64,000 nt of DNA, taken from positions 1 to 64,000 of the forward strand of contig CAMUMG010000012.1 in assembly GCA_947089905.1 (NCBI GenBank), given 5' to 3'. The notes beneath the pieces are model-generated. The model was not told the origin of the DNA and ran no database searches. It saw nothing but the letters and a program-made list of their open reading frames with translations. How positions within the stretch are numbered: position 1 is the stretch's first letter; each line of letters begins with the position of its first letter. The stretch comes from an uncultured Lachnospiraceae bacterium (GTDB taxonomy: Bacteria > Bacillota > Clostridia > Lachnospirales > Lachnospiraceae). The position numbers and the translations under genes were made by a program. This document shows, one piece after another, positions 1-8,234 of this stretch.

Positions 1-53
1 AGAGCATCTGCCTTACAAGCAGAGGGTCATAGGTTCGAGCCCTATAGGTCCCA
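1..53 (+). tRNA. tRNA-Val(TAC), 5' truncated by window edge
   Basis: The anticodon stem TCTGC/GCAGA encloses the loop CTTACAA, giving anticodon TAC (Val, GUA). A T-arm with TTCGAGC and a 3' acceptor strand ending GGTCCC-A follow. The acceptor 5' strand and part of the D-arm lie before base 1. No CCA is encoded. Confidence 0.9.
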
Positions 54-87
54 TGGAACCAAGTTATTTTGGTTCAAGTGGCAATGT

Positions 88-174
88 GCCGGCGTGGCGG
101 AACTGGCAGACGCACAGGACTTAAAATCCTGCGGGACTTATCCTCCCGTACCGGTTCGATTCCGGTCGCCGGCA
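88..174 (+). tRNA. tRNA-Leu(TAA)
   Basis: The acceptor strands GCCGGCG and CGCCGGC pair fully, with discriminator A at 174. The anticodon loop CTTAAAA gives TAA. A long variable arm and the D-arm sequence TGGCGGAACTGG are typical of tRNA-Leu. CCA is not encoded. Confidence 0.96.
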
Positions 175-182
175 TTTCTCAT

Positions 183-256
<74 letters not shown>

Positions 257-265
257 TACAAGACA

Positions 266-307
266 ATAAAAAGTGGTATAACTCATATGAGTTATACCAC
301 TTTTTAT
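266..307. terminator. Bidirectional intrinsic terminator
   Basis: A near-perfect palindrome centred on CATATG has an 18-base stem running from a 5' A-tract to a 3' T-tract. It serves the tRNA cluster on + and the convergent hydrolase gene on -. Confidence 0.9.
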
Positions 308-312
308 TGTTG

Positions 313-1155
313 TTAAAATCCTTGTCTTTTAAGCCAGTTTATACATAAATCAGACCACTGAGAAACTCCCTCTATATGTTTAGCACGATCAATACCAAGT
401 CCATGTCCTCCCTCAGGAAAAAGATGAATTTCGCTTGAAATATGCTCTAAATTTAATTTTTCAATATAGTTTAGAACTCCAGCAACGGGAACACGTTTAT
501 CGTCCATTGTATGCCAGAGAAATACAGGAGGCATATTAGAATGTATTTTACAGTCGCAACTATATTGTTCTGTAAAGTCTTTTATTGAGCCATTGAAGTT
601 TCTAAGTTTAGAAAAATTGTCTTCTAGGGTATGGTAATCCGATTCAGTTAAATGCTGTTTTCGGAAACTCAAACCTGCATAACACAAGATAGCAGCATCA
701 GGTCTTGCAGATAATTGATCTATTTCGTCAGAAGCTGGATAAAGCTCTGTTTCATAAAGTTCAGAAGTAAATGCAGAAATCGATCCTCCTGCAGAAAAGC
801 CCATAATAGCTATTTTGTCAGGAAATAGGTGAAATCTTTGACTATAATAGCGTAAATAGCGAATAGCACGAAAGGCATCTACTAAAGAAATCATAGGATG
901 ATAGGGAATAACACGATAATTTAGTACAAAGGAGTGAATTCCTAATTTTCGAAAATAGTCTGCTACTATACTGCCTTCATGTTCTGCACGATGTGTAAAT
1001 CCTCCTCCTGGACAAATTAAAAGTGCACTGTGAGTAAGAGAATCTTGAACTAAATATGGTGTGATAGTAGAAGTAGTTTCGTTTTCCTTTGTTTGATATT
1101 CCTCTTTATAAAAAGGTGGGATAACATTCCACAATGGGATTGAATTTTCTGACAT
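313..1155 (-). CDS. Alpha/beta hydrolase, acetyl-esterase-like
   Basis: A 280-residue cytoplasmic hydrolase of the BD-FAE/acetyl-xylan-esterase-like branch. The oxyanion segment CPGGGF lies near residues 48-53. The nucleophile elbow GFSAGG puts Ser at about 121. Asp at about 218 lies in HTMDDKRVP and His at about 251 in EGGHGLG, so the Ser-Asp-His triad is complete. No signal peptide is seen, so it probably acts on an intracellular acylated sugar or other short-chain ester; the substrate is inferred only from family. The start ATG has AGGAGG eight bases upstream. The gene is monocistronic and converges on the tRNA cluster across a shared terminator. Confidence 0.88.
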   Translation of the reverse strand: MSENSIPLWNVIPPFYKEEYQTKENETTSTITPYLVQDSLTHSALLICPGGGFTHRAEHEGSIVADYFRKLGIHSFVLNYRVIPYHPMISLVDAFRAIRYLRYYSQRFHLFPDKIAIMGFSAGGSISAFTSELYETELYPASDEIDQLSARPDAAILCYAGLSFRKQHLTESDYHTLEDNFSKLRNFNGSIKDFTEQYSCDCKIHSNMPPVFLWHTMDDKRVPVAGVLNYIEKLNLEHISSEIHLFPEGGHGLGIDRAKHIEGVSQWSDLCINWLKRQGF

Positions 1156-1316
1156 AATAATCCTCCTGATTTAATATTGTTCTAAATACTATATCAAAGA
1201 TAGTCTAAGCTTGCAAGGCAGACTTTTTAAAAGAATAGACTTTAGCTGTTTTTAAATTTCTATGTTATTCCGATATATACGATGTAACTAATTACAAAAA
1301 GAAAGGAGGATTAAAT

Positions 1317-2303
1317 ATGGCAGTAGTTCAAGTAAGTAAACATGGAAATACTACTATTTATGTTGGAGATGCCGTTAGAAATCGATTACAAGGGCAACCG
1401 ACAGGCAGAGCAAAAGCAAACGAAAAAGGAAATATTTTTGCAGGAAATACGATTGCGGGAAAACAGGAAAGATTTGACTCGATTGCAACAAGAAAACGAA
1501 TGTTACAAAGAGATGCTTTGAAAAAAGTTCAGGACACATTTTCAGGACAGCAAAAAACAGATGAATCAATAGAAGAGCTTAAAAAGGGCCAAGACAATAT
1601 GTTGGTCATTGCTGATACTGCAAAAAGTGAAATCGATCTGCTTTCTGAAAGAAAACAGAAATTAATGGAAAACTATCAAGTAGAACCAGATAGTGAAGAA
1701 CAAAAAAACTTGGAACTGCTGAAAAAGAGTTTAGATCCAAATCAGAATTTAACAGAAGAAGAGTATCAACAGTTAGGACAGATGGGAGATCTAACAGAAT
1801 ATCAAAAGACAGCTTTAGAGATTGATACACAACTTCAAGTTTTAGAAGAAAAAAGACAGGCAGCTTTAAATGGTTATGAGTCAATGGGAAAGGGAATTAT
1901 TGATTCTCAGCTAGAAGAACTGAAAACCCATCCTATGGTAGATGCCCAAAAGCAGGCTGCTAAAATTATGAAGGATGCTGCTAAAGAAGCTGCATTTTCC
2001 TTAATTCAAGAAGCAAAAGATCATATAGATGAAGAAATGGAAAAGAAAAAAGAACAGATCGAAAAGCTTCAAAAAGAAAAGGAAGAAGACAAAGAAAAAC
2101 TCGAACAAAAGAAGACAAAGAAGAAAGAAGATACAAAACGACTTGAACAGTTAAAACAAAATTCTAATAATTCTTATTTGGAAAATAAAGCAAATAAACC
2201 TAAAGAACAGAATCGAGTAACAAAAGAGATTAAGGCAATGGTTAAAAAGCAAAAGCTTTTAGAAGAAGATCTAATGGGAATCAAAGTAGATGCCTTCGTT
2301 TAA
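1317..2303 (+). CDS. Coiled-coil protein of unknown function
   Basis: I do not recognise a family with certainty. The 328-residue protein has no signal peptide or membrane segment. About 60 N-terminal residues are rich in Gly and Asn (with FAGNTIAGK near 41-49). The rest is highly charged Lys/Glu/Gln helix, with near-continuous coiled coil from about 225 to 280 made of KEK/EEDKEKLEQ-type units. AAAGGAGG precedes the ATG. The next gene, a small membrane protein, follows after 26 bases, so the two probably form one transcript and may work together. A scaffold or tether role would be inference. Confidence 0.75.
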   Translation: MAVVQVSKHGNTTIYVGDAVRNRLQGQPTGRAKANEKGNIFAGNTIAGKQERFDSIATRKRMLQRDALKKVQDTFSGQQKTDESIEELKKGQDNMLVIADTAKSEIDLLSERKQKLMENYQVEPDSEEQKNLELLKKSLDPNQNLTEEEYQQLGQMGDLTEYQKTALEIDTQLQVLEEKRQAALNGYESMGKGIIDSQLEELKTHPMVDAQKQAAKIMKDAAKEAAFSLIQEAKDHIDEEMEKKKEQIEKLQKEKEEDKEKLEQKKTKKKEDTKRLEQLKQNSNNSYLENKANKPKEQNRVTKEIKAMVKKQKLLEEDLMGIKVDAFV

Positions 2304-2329
2304 AATATTAATTTAGAAGGGAAAGTTTT

Positions 2330-2590
2330 ATGAAATTAGAAGGGAAAAAACTAACCACAGAACAAAAGAAAAAGTTAGTAGCAGGAATTCAACTCATAAT
2401 TATGCTTTGGTACTTGCTTCGCCTGATTTACAAAGACGGTTCTGTAAATCAAGCGGAACAAGAGCGAGAGAGAAAAATGGCAAGAAAACAAAAAGAAAAG
2501 CTGCAAAAACTTGTCTTTCATGGTGAAATAGCCCGTTTAAAACAGGAAAATAAAAATCGGCTGCATCAGTTAAAACAAGACAAAATTTAG
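2330..2590 (+). CDS. Small single-pass membrane protein
   Basis: An 86-residue protein with one hydrophobic segment at about 19-35 (containing LIIMLWYLL), followed by a very basic, coiled-coil-prone tail rich in Arg, Lys and Gln. AGAAGGGAAAG precedes the ATG. It sits directly after the coiled-coil gene in the same orientation and converges on the ABC-F gene only eight bases away. The composition suggests an inner-membrane anchor with a cytoplasmic tail; its function is unknown. Confidence 0.7.
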   Translation: MKLEGKKLTTEQKKKLVAGIQLIIMLWYLLRLIYKDGSVNQAEQERERKMARKQKEKLQKLVFHGEIARLKQENKNRLHQLKQDKI

Positions 2591-2598
2591 ATTATACT

Positions 2599-4152
2599 TT
2601 ATTGTTTTGTAGACCAAGCAGAGCAGTCGAAAACCTTTGTTACAAAATCTTGATAAAACTCTGGTTCATGACAGATTAGGAGGATACTGCCACTATAAGA
2701 TATCAAAGCCCGTTTAAGTTCTTCTTTAGCGGCAGTATCCAAATGATTTGTTGGCTCGTCTAAAAGTAGTACATTTGTTTCTTTATTGATTAATTTACAT
2801 AATCTAACCTTTGCCTGTTCTCCTCCACTTAAAACACGTACTTGGCTTTCGATATGTTTGGTAGTAAGACCACACTTAGCGAGAGCAGAACGAATCTCAT
2901 ATTGAGTAAAGGAGGGGAATTCTCGCCAGAGTTCTTCAATACAGGTATTATTTTTTGCTCCTGTCATTTCCTGTTCAAAATATCCTAAGAATAGATAATC
3001 TCCAAGAACAACATGACCAGATAAGGGAGGAATAATTCCTAAAATACTCTTTAATAATGTAGTTTTCCCAATACCATTTGCTCCCATAAGTACAATCTTT
3101 TCACCACGTTCCATCGAAAATGTGATAGGAACAGAGAGGGGGTCTTCATATCCAATCACAAGACGATCGGTTCGAAAAATATATCTTCCAGCGGCTCGTG
3201 CTTCTTTAAAATGAAATTCAGGCTTTGGATTTTCTTTGGCAAGTTCGATAACTTCCATTTTATCCAACTTTTTCTGACGGGACATTGCCATATTTCTAGT
3301 TGATACACGAGATTTATTACGTGCTACAAAATCCTTTAATTCGCTGATCGTTTGCTGTTGTCTTTTATAGGCAGCTTCTAATTGAGCCTTTTTTGCCTGA
3401 TATCCTTCAAGAAATTTATCATAATTACCAACATAACGTGTTAATTCTGCATTATCCATATGATAAATTAAATTAGTTACAGCATTTAAAAAAGGAACAT
3501 CATGTGAAATCACAATAAACGCATTTTCATAGTCACGAAGATATTGTTTGAGCCACTCAATATGAACAGGATCTAAATAGTTAGTAGGTTCATCTAGTAG
3601 AAGAATATCTGGTTTTTCTAATAATAATTTCGCGAGCAGAATTTTTGTTCTCTGCCCTCCACTTAATTCAGAAACATCTCTATCAAGTCCAATTTCATTT
3701 AGTCCTAATGCACGAGCGATTTCCTCAATTTTTGTATCCAGATTATAAAAATCATGATTGTCTAACTGTTCTTGAATTGTTCCAAATTCCTCTATTAATT
3801 TTTGCATTTCCATATCATCTACATTTGCCATTTTAGCACATAACTGATTCATTTGAAGTTCTAATTCATAGAGAAATTGAAATGCAGATTTTAAAACATC
3901 ACGAATTGTCGTTCCTTTTTCAAGAGAAGAATGTTGATCTAAGTAACCTACTTTTACATTTTTTGCCCATGTGATTGTTCCTTCGTCGGGCATGAGATGG
4001 CAGGTTATAATATTCATAAAAGTAGACTTTCCTTCTCCATTTGCTCCAACTAATCCAATATGTTCGCCTTTTAACAGACGAAAAGAAACGTTTTTTAAAA
4101 TTGCCCGATCTCCAAATCCATGATTTAAGTTTTCAACACTTAATATACTCAT
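2599..4152 (-). CDS. ABC-F family ATPase (ribosome-associated)
   Basis: A 517-residue protein with two ABC ATPase domains and no membrane segment, the ABC-F layout. Each half has Walker A (GANGEGKST; GANGIGKTT), a signature (LSGGQ; LSGGEQ) and Walker B (LLLDEPTNYLD; LLLDEPTNHLD). An Arg/Lys-rich linker around residues 240-310 joins them. ABC-F proteins bind the ribosomal E site to rescue stalled translation, and some protect against antibiotics; which applies here cannot be told. An upstream in-frame TTG at 4185 is possible, but the ATG at 4152 has AAAGGA nine bases before it and begins the canonical MSILSVENL. Confidence 0.9.
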   Translation of the reverse strand: MSILSVENLNHGFGDRAILKNVSFRLLKGEHIGLVGANGEGKSTFMNIITCHLMPDEGTITWAKNVKVGYLDQHSSLEKGTTIRDVLKSAFQFLYELELQMNQLCAKMANVDDMEMQKLIEEFGTIQEQLDNHDFYNLDTKIEEIARALGLNEIGLDRDVSELSGGQRTKILLAKLLLEKPDILLLDEPTNYLDPVHIEWLKQYLRDYENAFIVISHDVPFLNAVTNLIYHMDNAELTRYVGNYDKFLEGYQAKKAQLEAAYKRQQQTISELKDFVARNKSRVSTRNMAMSRQKKLDKMEVIELAKENPKPEFHFKEARAAGRYIFRTDRLVIGYEDPLSVPITFSMERGEKIVLMGANGIGKTTLLKSILGIIPPLSGHVVLGDYLFLGYFEQEMTGAKNNTCIEELWREFPSFTQYEIRSALAKCGLTTKHIESQVRVLSGGEQAKVRLCKLINKETNVLLLDEPTNHLDTAAKEELKRALISYSGSILLICHEPEFYQDFVTKVFDCSAWSTKQ

Positions 4153-4263
4153 ATATATCCGTCCTTTAAGGATGTAATTGTCCAAAATAATTTAGGACTT
4201 TTTTAGTATATCTGATTTTTATGGCTTTGACAAGTTTCTAATAGATTTTTAATCCAGTTTTCA

Positions 4264-4292
4264 TTTACGCAAAGAAAAAAATATGATAAAAT
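4264..4292 (+). promoter_or_regulatory. Sigma-A-type promoter for the HAAS gene
   Basis: TTTACG (4264-4269), a 17-base spacer, then TAAAAT (4287-4292). It lies 64 bases before the 4357 start. Confidence 0.5.
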
Positions 4293-4356
4293 GACCACAA
4301 TCAATTTATAGTAAATGAATTAATTGTGTTGACTTTCACACAGAAATGGAGGAAAC

Positions 4357-4824
4357 ATGAAATTACAGGACTTCTTAGAGGAATTAAAGGACGCTTTAGA
4401 CGGAGAAATTCCTCCCACACAGATAGAAGTAAATCTTAAATATTATCGGGACTATGTAAAACAGAGGGAACAACAAGGAAAAACAGAAGAAGAAATTTTA
4501 AATGAACTAGGGGAACCAAGACTAATTGCAAGAACCATTATTGATACATCTCACCTCAATAAGAATACAGAAAAAAAATATAATACGACATATCAGAAAA
4601 AAGATTCCTATACAGATACAGAAAATCCAGATTTAAGTTCTAATGTTTATCATATGCCACTGTGGTTATTTAAAGTAATAGCAATTATTGTTATTTTATT
4701 AATTATAAGTATTTTGTTTTGGATTGGAGGAATGGCAGTAAAACTAATTTTAAAAATAGGAATCCCACTTCTTATTATTTATTTACTCTATTCAGTAATA
4801 AAAGAATTTTTTCCAAAAAAATAA
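4357..4824 (+). CDS. HAAS/DUF1700 domain membrane protein
   Basis: A 155-residue protein. Residues 1-70 form an HAAS-type helical domain (start MKLQDFLEELKDAL, then EEILNELGEP) as in DUF1700 proteins. A polar linker rich in Thr, Lys and Asp leads to two hydrophobic segments at about 105-128 and 132-147. DUF1700 proteins usually accompany a PadR regulator, but no such partner is next to it here. It has its own promoter and a GGAGGAAAC ribosome site. Sensing or membrane-stress functions are suggested for the family but not shown by the sequence. Confidence 0.78.
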   Translation: MKLQDFLEELKDALDGEIPPTQIEVNLKYYRDYVKQREQQGKTEEEILNELGEPRLIARTIIDTSHLNKNTEKKYNTTYQKKDSYTDTENPDLSSNVYHMPLWLFKVIAIIVILLIISILFWIGGMAVKLILKIGIPLLIIYLLYSVIKEFFPKK

Positions 4825-5125
4825 AACTAGAAAATAAATTGAAACACCGGCAGGGGAGCTGCTGGTGTTTCGATGAGGGGAGTATAAATAATTAATAAGG
4901 GGTTATATGCACCAGTCTTTACTGGTACACCTATATAGTAATACATTTTGAGAATAATTGCAACCCTTTTTTTATGTTTTTGAAATATTTTTTGTTGTGT
5001 TTCATTTTTTATAGTCGATAGAATTTAAAAGGGACTGTAAAATGGAATAAATTTCCATACTAATCTTGTAAAAATGGAGAATACTAACTCTTGTAAAATC
5101 AATTTAGATTTCAGGAGGAAAAATC
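4825..5125. other. Intergenic region with two hairpins and a direct repeat
   Basis: No gene is seen in these 300 bases. A 13-bp hairpin (4841-4871, GAAACACC/GGTGTTTC) lies just after the HAAS gene but has no T-run. A smaller one (ACCAGT/ACTGGT) is at 4911-4926. Two copies of ATACTAA(C)TCTTGTAAAA sit at 5057-5073 and 5081-5098, 24 bases apart, just upstream of the Asn-rich gene; they may be operator or promoter elements. Confidence 0.5.
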
Positions 5126-5338
5126 ATGACTACAGAAAATTATAGTGAAAACAGTTCTAAGAATTTAAAAAATGCAAATCAGAACAACAGCAATAATTCT
5201 ACTCAGAATACTTCAAAAAATTGTTCCCGTAACAGCACTCAGAACAATTCACAAAACAGCACACAAAATAATTCTCAGAACAATACTCAGAATGATTCCC
5301 AGAATTCCTACCGCAATAGCTCCAAGAATAATCAGTAA
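5126..5338 (+). CDS. Asn/Ser/Gln/Thr-rich low-complexity peptide
   Basis: A 70-residue protein in which about 24 residues are Asn, 15 Ser, 9 Gln and 7 Thr. It is built from loose (S/T)-Q-N-(N) units and has no membrane segment or signal peptide. A perfect AGGAGG lies seven bases before the ATG and a strong terminator follows, so it looks like a real single-gene transcript. I do not recognise a family. The composition recalls gamma-type SASPs and prion-like spacers, but the repeat pattern does not match either. Direct repeats upstream may control it. Confidence 0.65.
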   Translation: MTTENYSENSSKNLKNANQNNSNNSTQNTSKNCSRNSTQNNSQNSTQNNSQNNTQNDSQNSYRNSSKNNQ

Positions 5339-5365
5339 TTTGCAGTAAAGGAAAGATAGGAAATA

Positions 5366-5406
5366 AAAGGCCGTCTGTTTTTAGTTTAAAAACAGACGGC
5401 TTTTTA
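5366..5406 (+). terminator. Intrinsic terminator after the Asn-rich gene
   Basis: A 13-bp stem (GCCGTCTGTTTTT paired with its complement, 5370-5382 and 5388-5400) with a 5-base loop is followed by five Ts. Confidence 0.93.
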
Positions 5407-5501
5407 TTGTTTAAAATAAGATCTTACGCACGTTCTTTAAGAAAAGGAATAGATTATAGTAGGGGGGAGAGTTTTTTTAAGTAAAGAAAGTGGGTGATCG
5501 A

Positions 5502-5861
5502 ATGTGCTTTGAAACAATCCGTATGAGGGATGTTTATAAGTACATCGGGAAAGCGAACGTTTTAATCGTAGATTTGCGTGAAGAAAAAGATTATATTCAA
5601 AGCCATGTTCCAGGAGCATGGAATCTTGTATATGATGAGGAAGAGGAAACAAAGGAATTTATAAAGCGAATCGAAACATTAATAAAACAGCAGGAGCAAA
5701 GGCAAAACAGACGAATTGAAAAATTGGTTTTGTATTGTGATCGTGGAAATACCAGTATGCTTGCTGCCAGAGATTTATATAGAGAAGGAATTCATGTTGT
5801 AAATCTATATGGTGGATACCGAGTATACCGCGGTATGTACACAAAGGGTGCAAGACCTTAA
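5502..5861 (+). CDS. Rhodanese-like domain protein
   Basis: A 119-residue single rhodanese domain. It has VDLREEKDYIQSHVPGA near residues 23-39 and the active-site loop YCDRGNTS with Cys at about 79, so persulfide or thiosulfate sulfurtransferase activity is possible. A GTG at 5490 is in frame. However, the bases around it (AAGTGGGTGATC) match the 16S anti-Shine-Dalgarno almost perfectly and place the ATG at 5502 seven bases downstream, so ATG is preferred. The sulfur acceptor is unknown. It is monocistronic, with its own terminator. Confidence 0.85.
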   Translation: MCFETIRMRDVYKYIGKANVLIVDLREEKDYIQSHVPGAWNLVYDEEEETKEFIKRIETLIKQQEQRQNRRIEKLVLYCDRGNTSMLAARDLYREGIHVVNLYGGYRVYRGMYTKGARP

Positions 5862-5916
5862 ATTTGTTGAAGAGTTCTCTTTTTCATTGACGGATTGTCA
5901 TAGGGGAATTACAATG

Positions 5917-5952
5917 GAATGTGTGGAAGGTTAAACTTCCCACATTCTTTTT
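5917..5952 (+). terminator. Intrinsic terminator after rhodanese gene
   Basis: The stem GAATGTGTGGAAG pairs with CTTCCCACATTC (one bulge) and is followed by TTTTTG. Confidence 0.85.
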
Positions 5953-5968
5953 GTGATTGGAGGAAAAA

Positions 5969-7126
5969 ATGAGTCAGTATGAATATATTGCACCATGTCA
6001 TTTTGGGTTAGAATCCGTTTTAAAAAAAGAGATTAGTGATCTAGGATATGAGATTACACGAGTAGAAGATGGAAAAGTTTATTTTGTGGGAGATGAAGGA
6101 GCAATCTGTCGAGCAAATTTATTTTTAAGAACAGCAGAGCGAGTGTTACTTCAGATAGGAAGATTTAGGGCACAAACTTTTGATGAATTGTTTGAGAAGA
6201 CAAAAAATTTGGAATGGGAACAGTTTATTCCCAAAGACGGAAAGTTTTGGGTTACAAAAGCTGCATCTATTCGAAGTAAATTATTCAGTCCTTCCGATAT
6301 TCAATCAATTATGAAAAAGGCGATAGTAGAACGATTAAAGACACAGTATCATATTACTTGGTTTGAGGAAACAGGAAATAGTTATCCTATAAGAGTATCT
6401 ATTTTAAAAGATGAGGTAACAATAGGAATTGATACTTCAGGAGAATCTTTGCATAAGAGAGGATATCGAAAATTAACAAGTAAGGCACCAATTAAAGAAA
6501 CTTTGGCAGCAGCATTAATTTTACTTACCCCTTGGAATAGAGATCGGATTCTTGTAGACCCATTTTGTGGAAGTGGAACATTCCCAATTGAAGCGGCATT
6601 AATTGGTGCTCGTATTGCACCGGGGCTGAATCGTGAATTTTTAGCAGAACAATGGAAAAACTTTCTGCCAAAAAAGTTATGGTATACAGCAGTTGAAGAG
6701 GCCAACGATCAAATTATACGCAATATTAAAATGAATTTGCAGGGTTTTGATATTGATGGAGAGGTTATTCAGGCAGCGAGACAAAATGCACAACTTGCAG
6801 GAGTTGCAGATCAAATTCATTTTCAACAGCGTCCGGCCAGCGAATTGTATAGTAATAAAAAGTATGGATTTATTCTTACTAATCCACCATATGGAGAACG
6901 AATTTCAGAAAAAGATGAACTTCCAAAGTTATATAGAGAAATAGGAGAGATTTTTCAAAAATTAGATACTTGGTCGTTTTTTATTATTACAAGCTTTGAA
7001 GAGGCACAACATTATCTTGGTAGAAAATCAGATAGGAATAGGAAAATATATAATGGAATGATAAAAACATATTTTTATCAATTTTTAGGTCCACGACCTC
7101 CTAAAAAATTTTACTCCGAACAGTAG
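5969..7126 (+). CDS. THUMP-domain class I RNA methyltransferase (RlmL/YpsC-like)
   Basis: A 385-residue protein. An N-terminal ferredoxin-like/THUMP region (about 1-160) is followed by an UPF0020 methyltransferase domain, with SAM motif DPFCGSGTFP near 198 and the N6/N2-methylation motif TNPPYGER near 303. The family makes m2G in 23S rRNA (RlmL, position 2445 in E. coli). An in-frame TTG at 5957 lies inside the ribosome site (GGAGG at 5959-5963), so the ATG at 5969 is chosen. The stop codon sits in the loop of the terminator shared with the convergent hydrolase. Confidence 0.9.
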   Translation: MSQYEYIAPCHFGLESVLKKEISDLGYEITRVEDGKVYFVGDEGAICRANLFLRTAERVLLQIGRFRAQTFDELFEKTKNLEWEQFIPKDGKFWVTKAASIRSKLFSPSDIQSIMKKAIVERLKTQYHITWFEETGNSYPIRVSILKDEVTIGIDTSGESLHKRGYRKLTSKAPIKETLAAALILLTPWNRDRILVDPFCGSGTFPIEAALIGARIAPGLNREFLAEQWKNFLPKKLWYTAVEEANDQIIRNIKMNLQGFDIDGEVIQAARQNAQLAGVADQIHFQQRPASELYSNKKYGFILTNPPYGERISEKDELPKLYREIGEIFQKLDTWSFFIITSFEEAQHYLGRKSDRNRKIYNGMIKTYFYQFLGPRPPKKFYSEQ

Positions 7127-7146
7127 AGTAGATGCCATTCGGAGTA
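7112..7146. terminator. Bidirectional hairpin between convergent genes
   Basis: TACTCCGAA (7112-7120) pairs with TTCGGAGTA (7138-7146). On the - strand it is followed by AAAATTTTTT. The stop codon of the methyltransferase gene lies in the loop. Confidence 0.65.
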
Positions 7147-7151
7147 GGAAA

Positions 7152-8069
7152 TTAATGTTTAAAAAGCCAGTTAAAAATATCTTCTATGATTTGAGTACGG
7201 TTTAATTCGTTTAAAAGCTCATGCCGACCTTCTTCATATAAAATACATTCTACATTTTTGAATCCAAGACGCTGAAGAAGCTGAAAGTAAGAGGTAACTT
7301 CTTTACCACAGTTGCCAACAGGATCATGTGTTCCACTGATAATAAAAATAGGAAGATCAGTTCGGGTTTTCTGAATTAGACTTTGTTTGGAGGCATTAGA
7401 GGCAAGCTTTATTAAGTCACAGTAAAAACTAGAAGTACAAATAAAACCACAATAGGGATCATTAATATATATTCCATTAGACAGATTATTTCTGGACAAC
7501 CAATCAAATGTAGTTCGATCACAAAATTGTTTGTATCGTTTGCCTCCAAAAAGGAGGGCATCTACAATTTTAGCACGATGTCTTACTCCAAAGAAACGAC
7601 GACTAGTTCCTGCAACAAGCGATCCCATAAAGGAACGCATTGGGGATGGAAAAGTAGTTCCACAAATAATAACTCCATCTATATTATCATAATATTGAAT
7701 TACATTTCTTAGAATAAGAGAACCCATACTGTGTCCAAACAAAAAAAATTTTTTACAGCGGTTATGTTTTTTTAAATAATTAATTACCTCCAAAGCATCT
7801 AAAAGAACCCGCTGCCATCCCTCTTTTTCAGAAAAAAATCCAAGGTCTTCTAACTTTTGTTCTGTTCCATGACCACGGTGATCATAGAGATAAACATCAT
7901 AATGTTTGGAGTTTAAATCCTCTGCAAAATCATAATAACGTGCATGATGTTCTGCCATTCCGTGAAAAACTAATACAGAGCCAACTGGAGATGTAGAATT
8001 ACAATATTTAGGATATAAGATAGTTTCATAATTATCATTTTGAATAATAGAAATTTTTTCTTGATCCAA
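7152..8069 (-). CDS. Lysophospholipase/monoacylglycerol-lipase-like hydrolase
   Basis: A 305-residue alpha/beta hydrolase of the Hydrolase_4 (serine aminopeptidase S33) family. HGMAEH near 36-41 forms the oxyanion loop and YDHRGHG is at 62-68. The nucleophile elbow GHSMG has Ser at about 114, Asp at about 249 lies in GTHDPVG, and His at about 283 in EGRHELL. There is no signal peptide. Relatives cleave monoacylglycerols or lysophospholipids. The start codon is TTG, supported by AAAGGAGGAG about ten bases upstream; no ATG is suitably placed. Confidence 0.88.
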   Translation of the reverse strand: MDQEKISIIQNDNYETILYPKYCNSTSPVGSVLVFHGMAEHHARYYDFAEDLNSKHYDVYLYDHRGHGTEQKLEDLGFFSEKEGWQRVLLDALEVINYLKKHNRCKKFFLFGHSMGSLILRNVIQYYDNIDGVIICGTTFPSPMRSFMGSLVAGTSRRFFGVRHRAKIVDALLFGGKRYKQFCDRTTFDWLSRNNLSNGIYINDPYCGFICTSSFYCDLIKLASNASKQSLIQKTRTDLPIFIISGTHDPVGNCGKEVTSYFQLLQRLGFKNVECILYEEGRHELLNELNRTQIIEDIFNWLFKH

Positions 8070-8162
8070 CTTAATACTCTCCTCCTTTCAAATATGCTCA
8101 TTGTTTTATATAAATTGTCAAATCTATTGTAACAAGATTAAAAACAAAAATCAAATATTCTA

Positions 8163-8191
8163 TTGTGGATTAAAAAAAAACATTGTATACT
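8163..8191 (+). promoter_or_regulatory. Promoter for the amidase-rdgB-yfcE operon
   Basis: TTGTGG, a 17-base spacer and TATACT (8186-8191), 44 bases before the start codon. Confidence 0.55.
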
Positions 8192-8234
8192 AAAAAAGAT
8201 GTAGAGGGGAGTAGATAGAAATGAGGAAAAAAAG

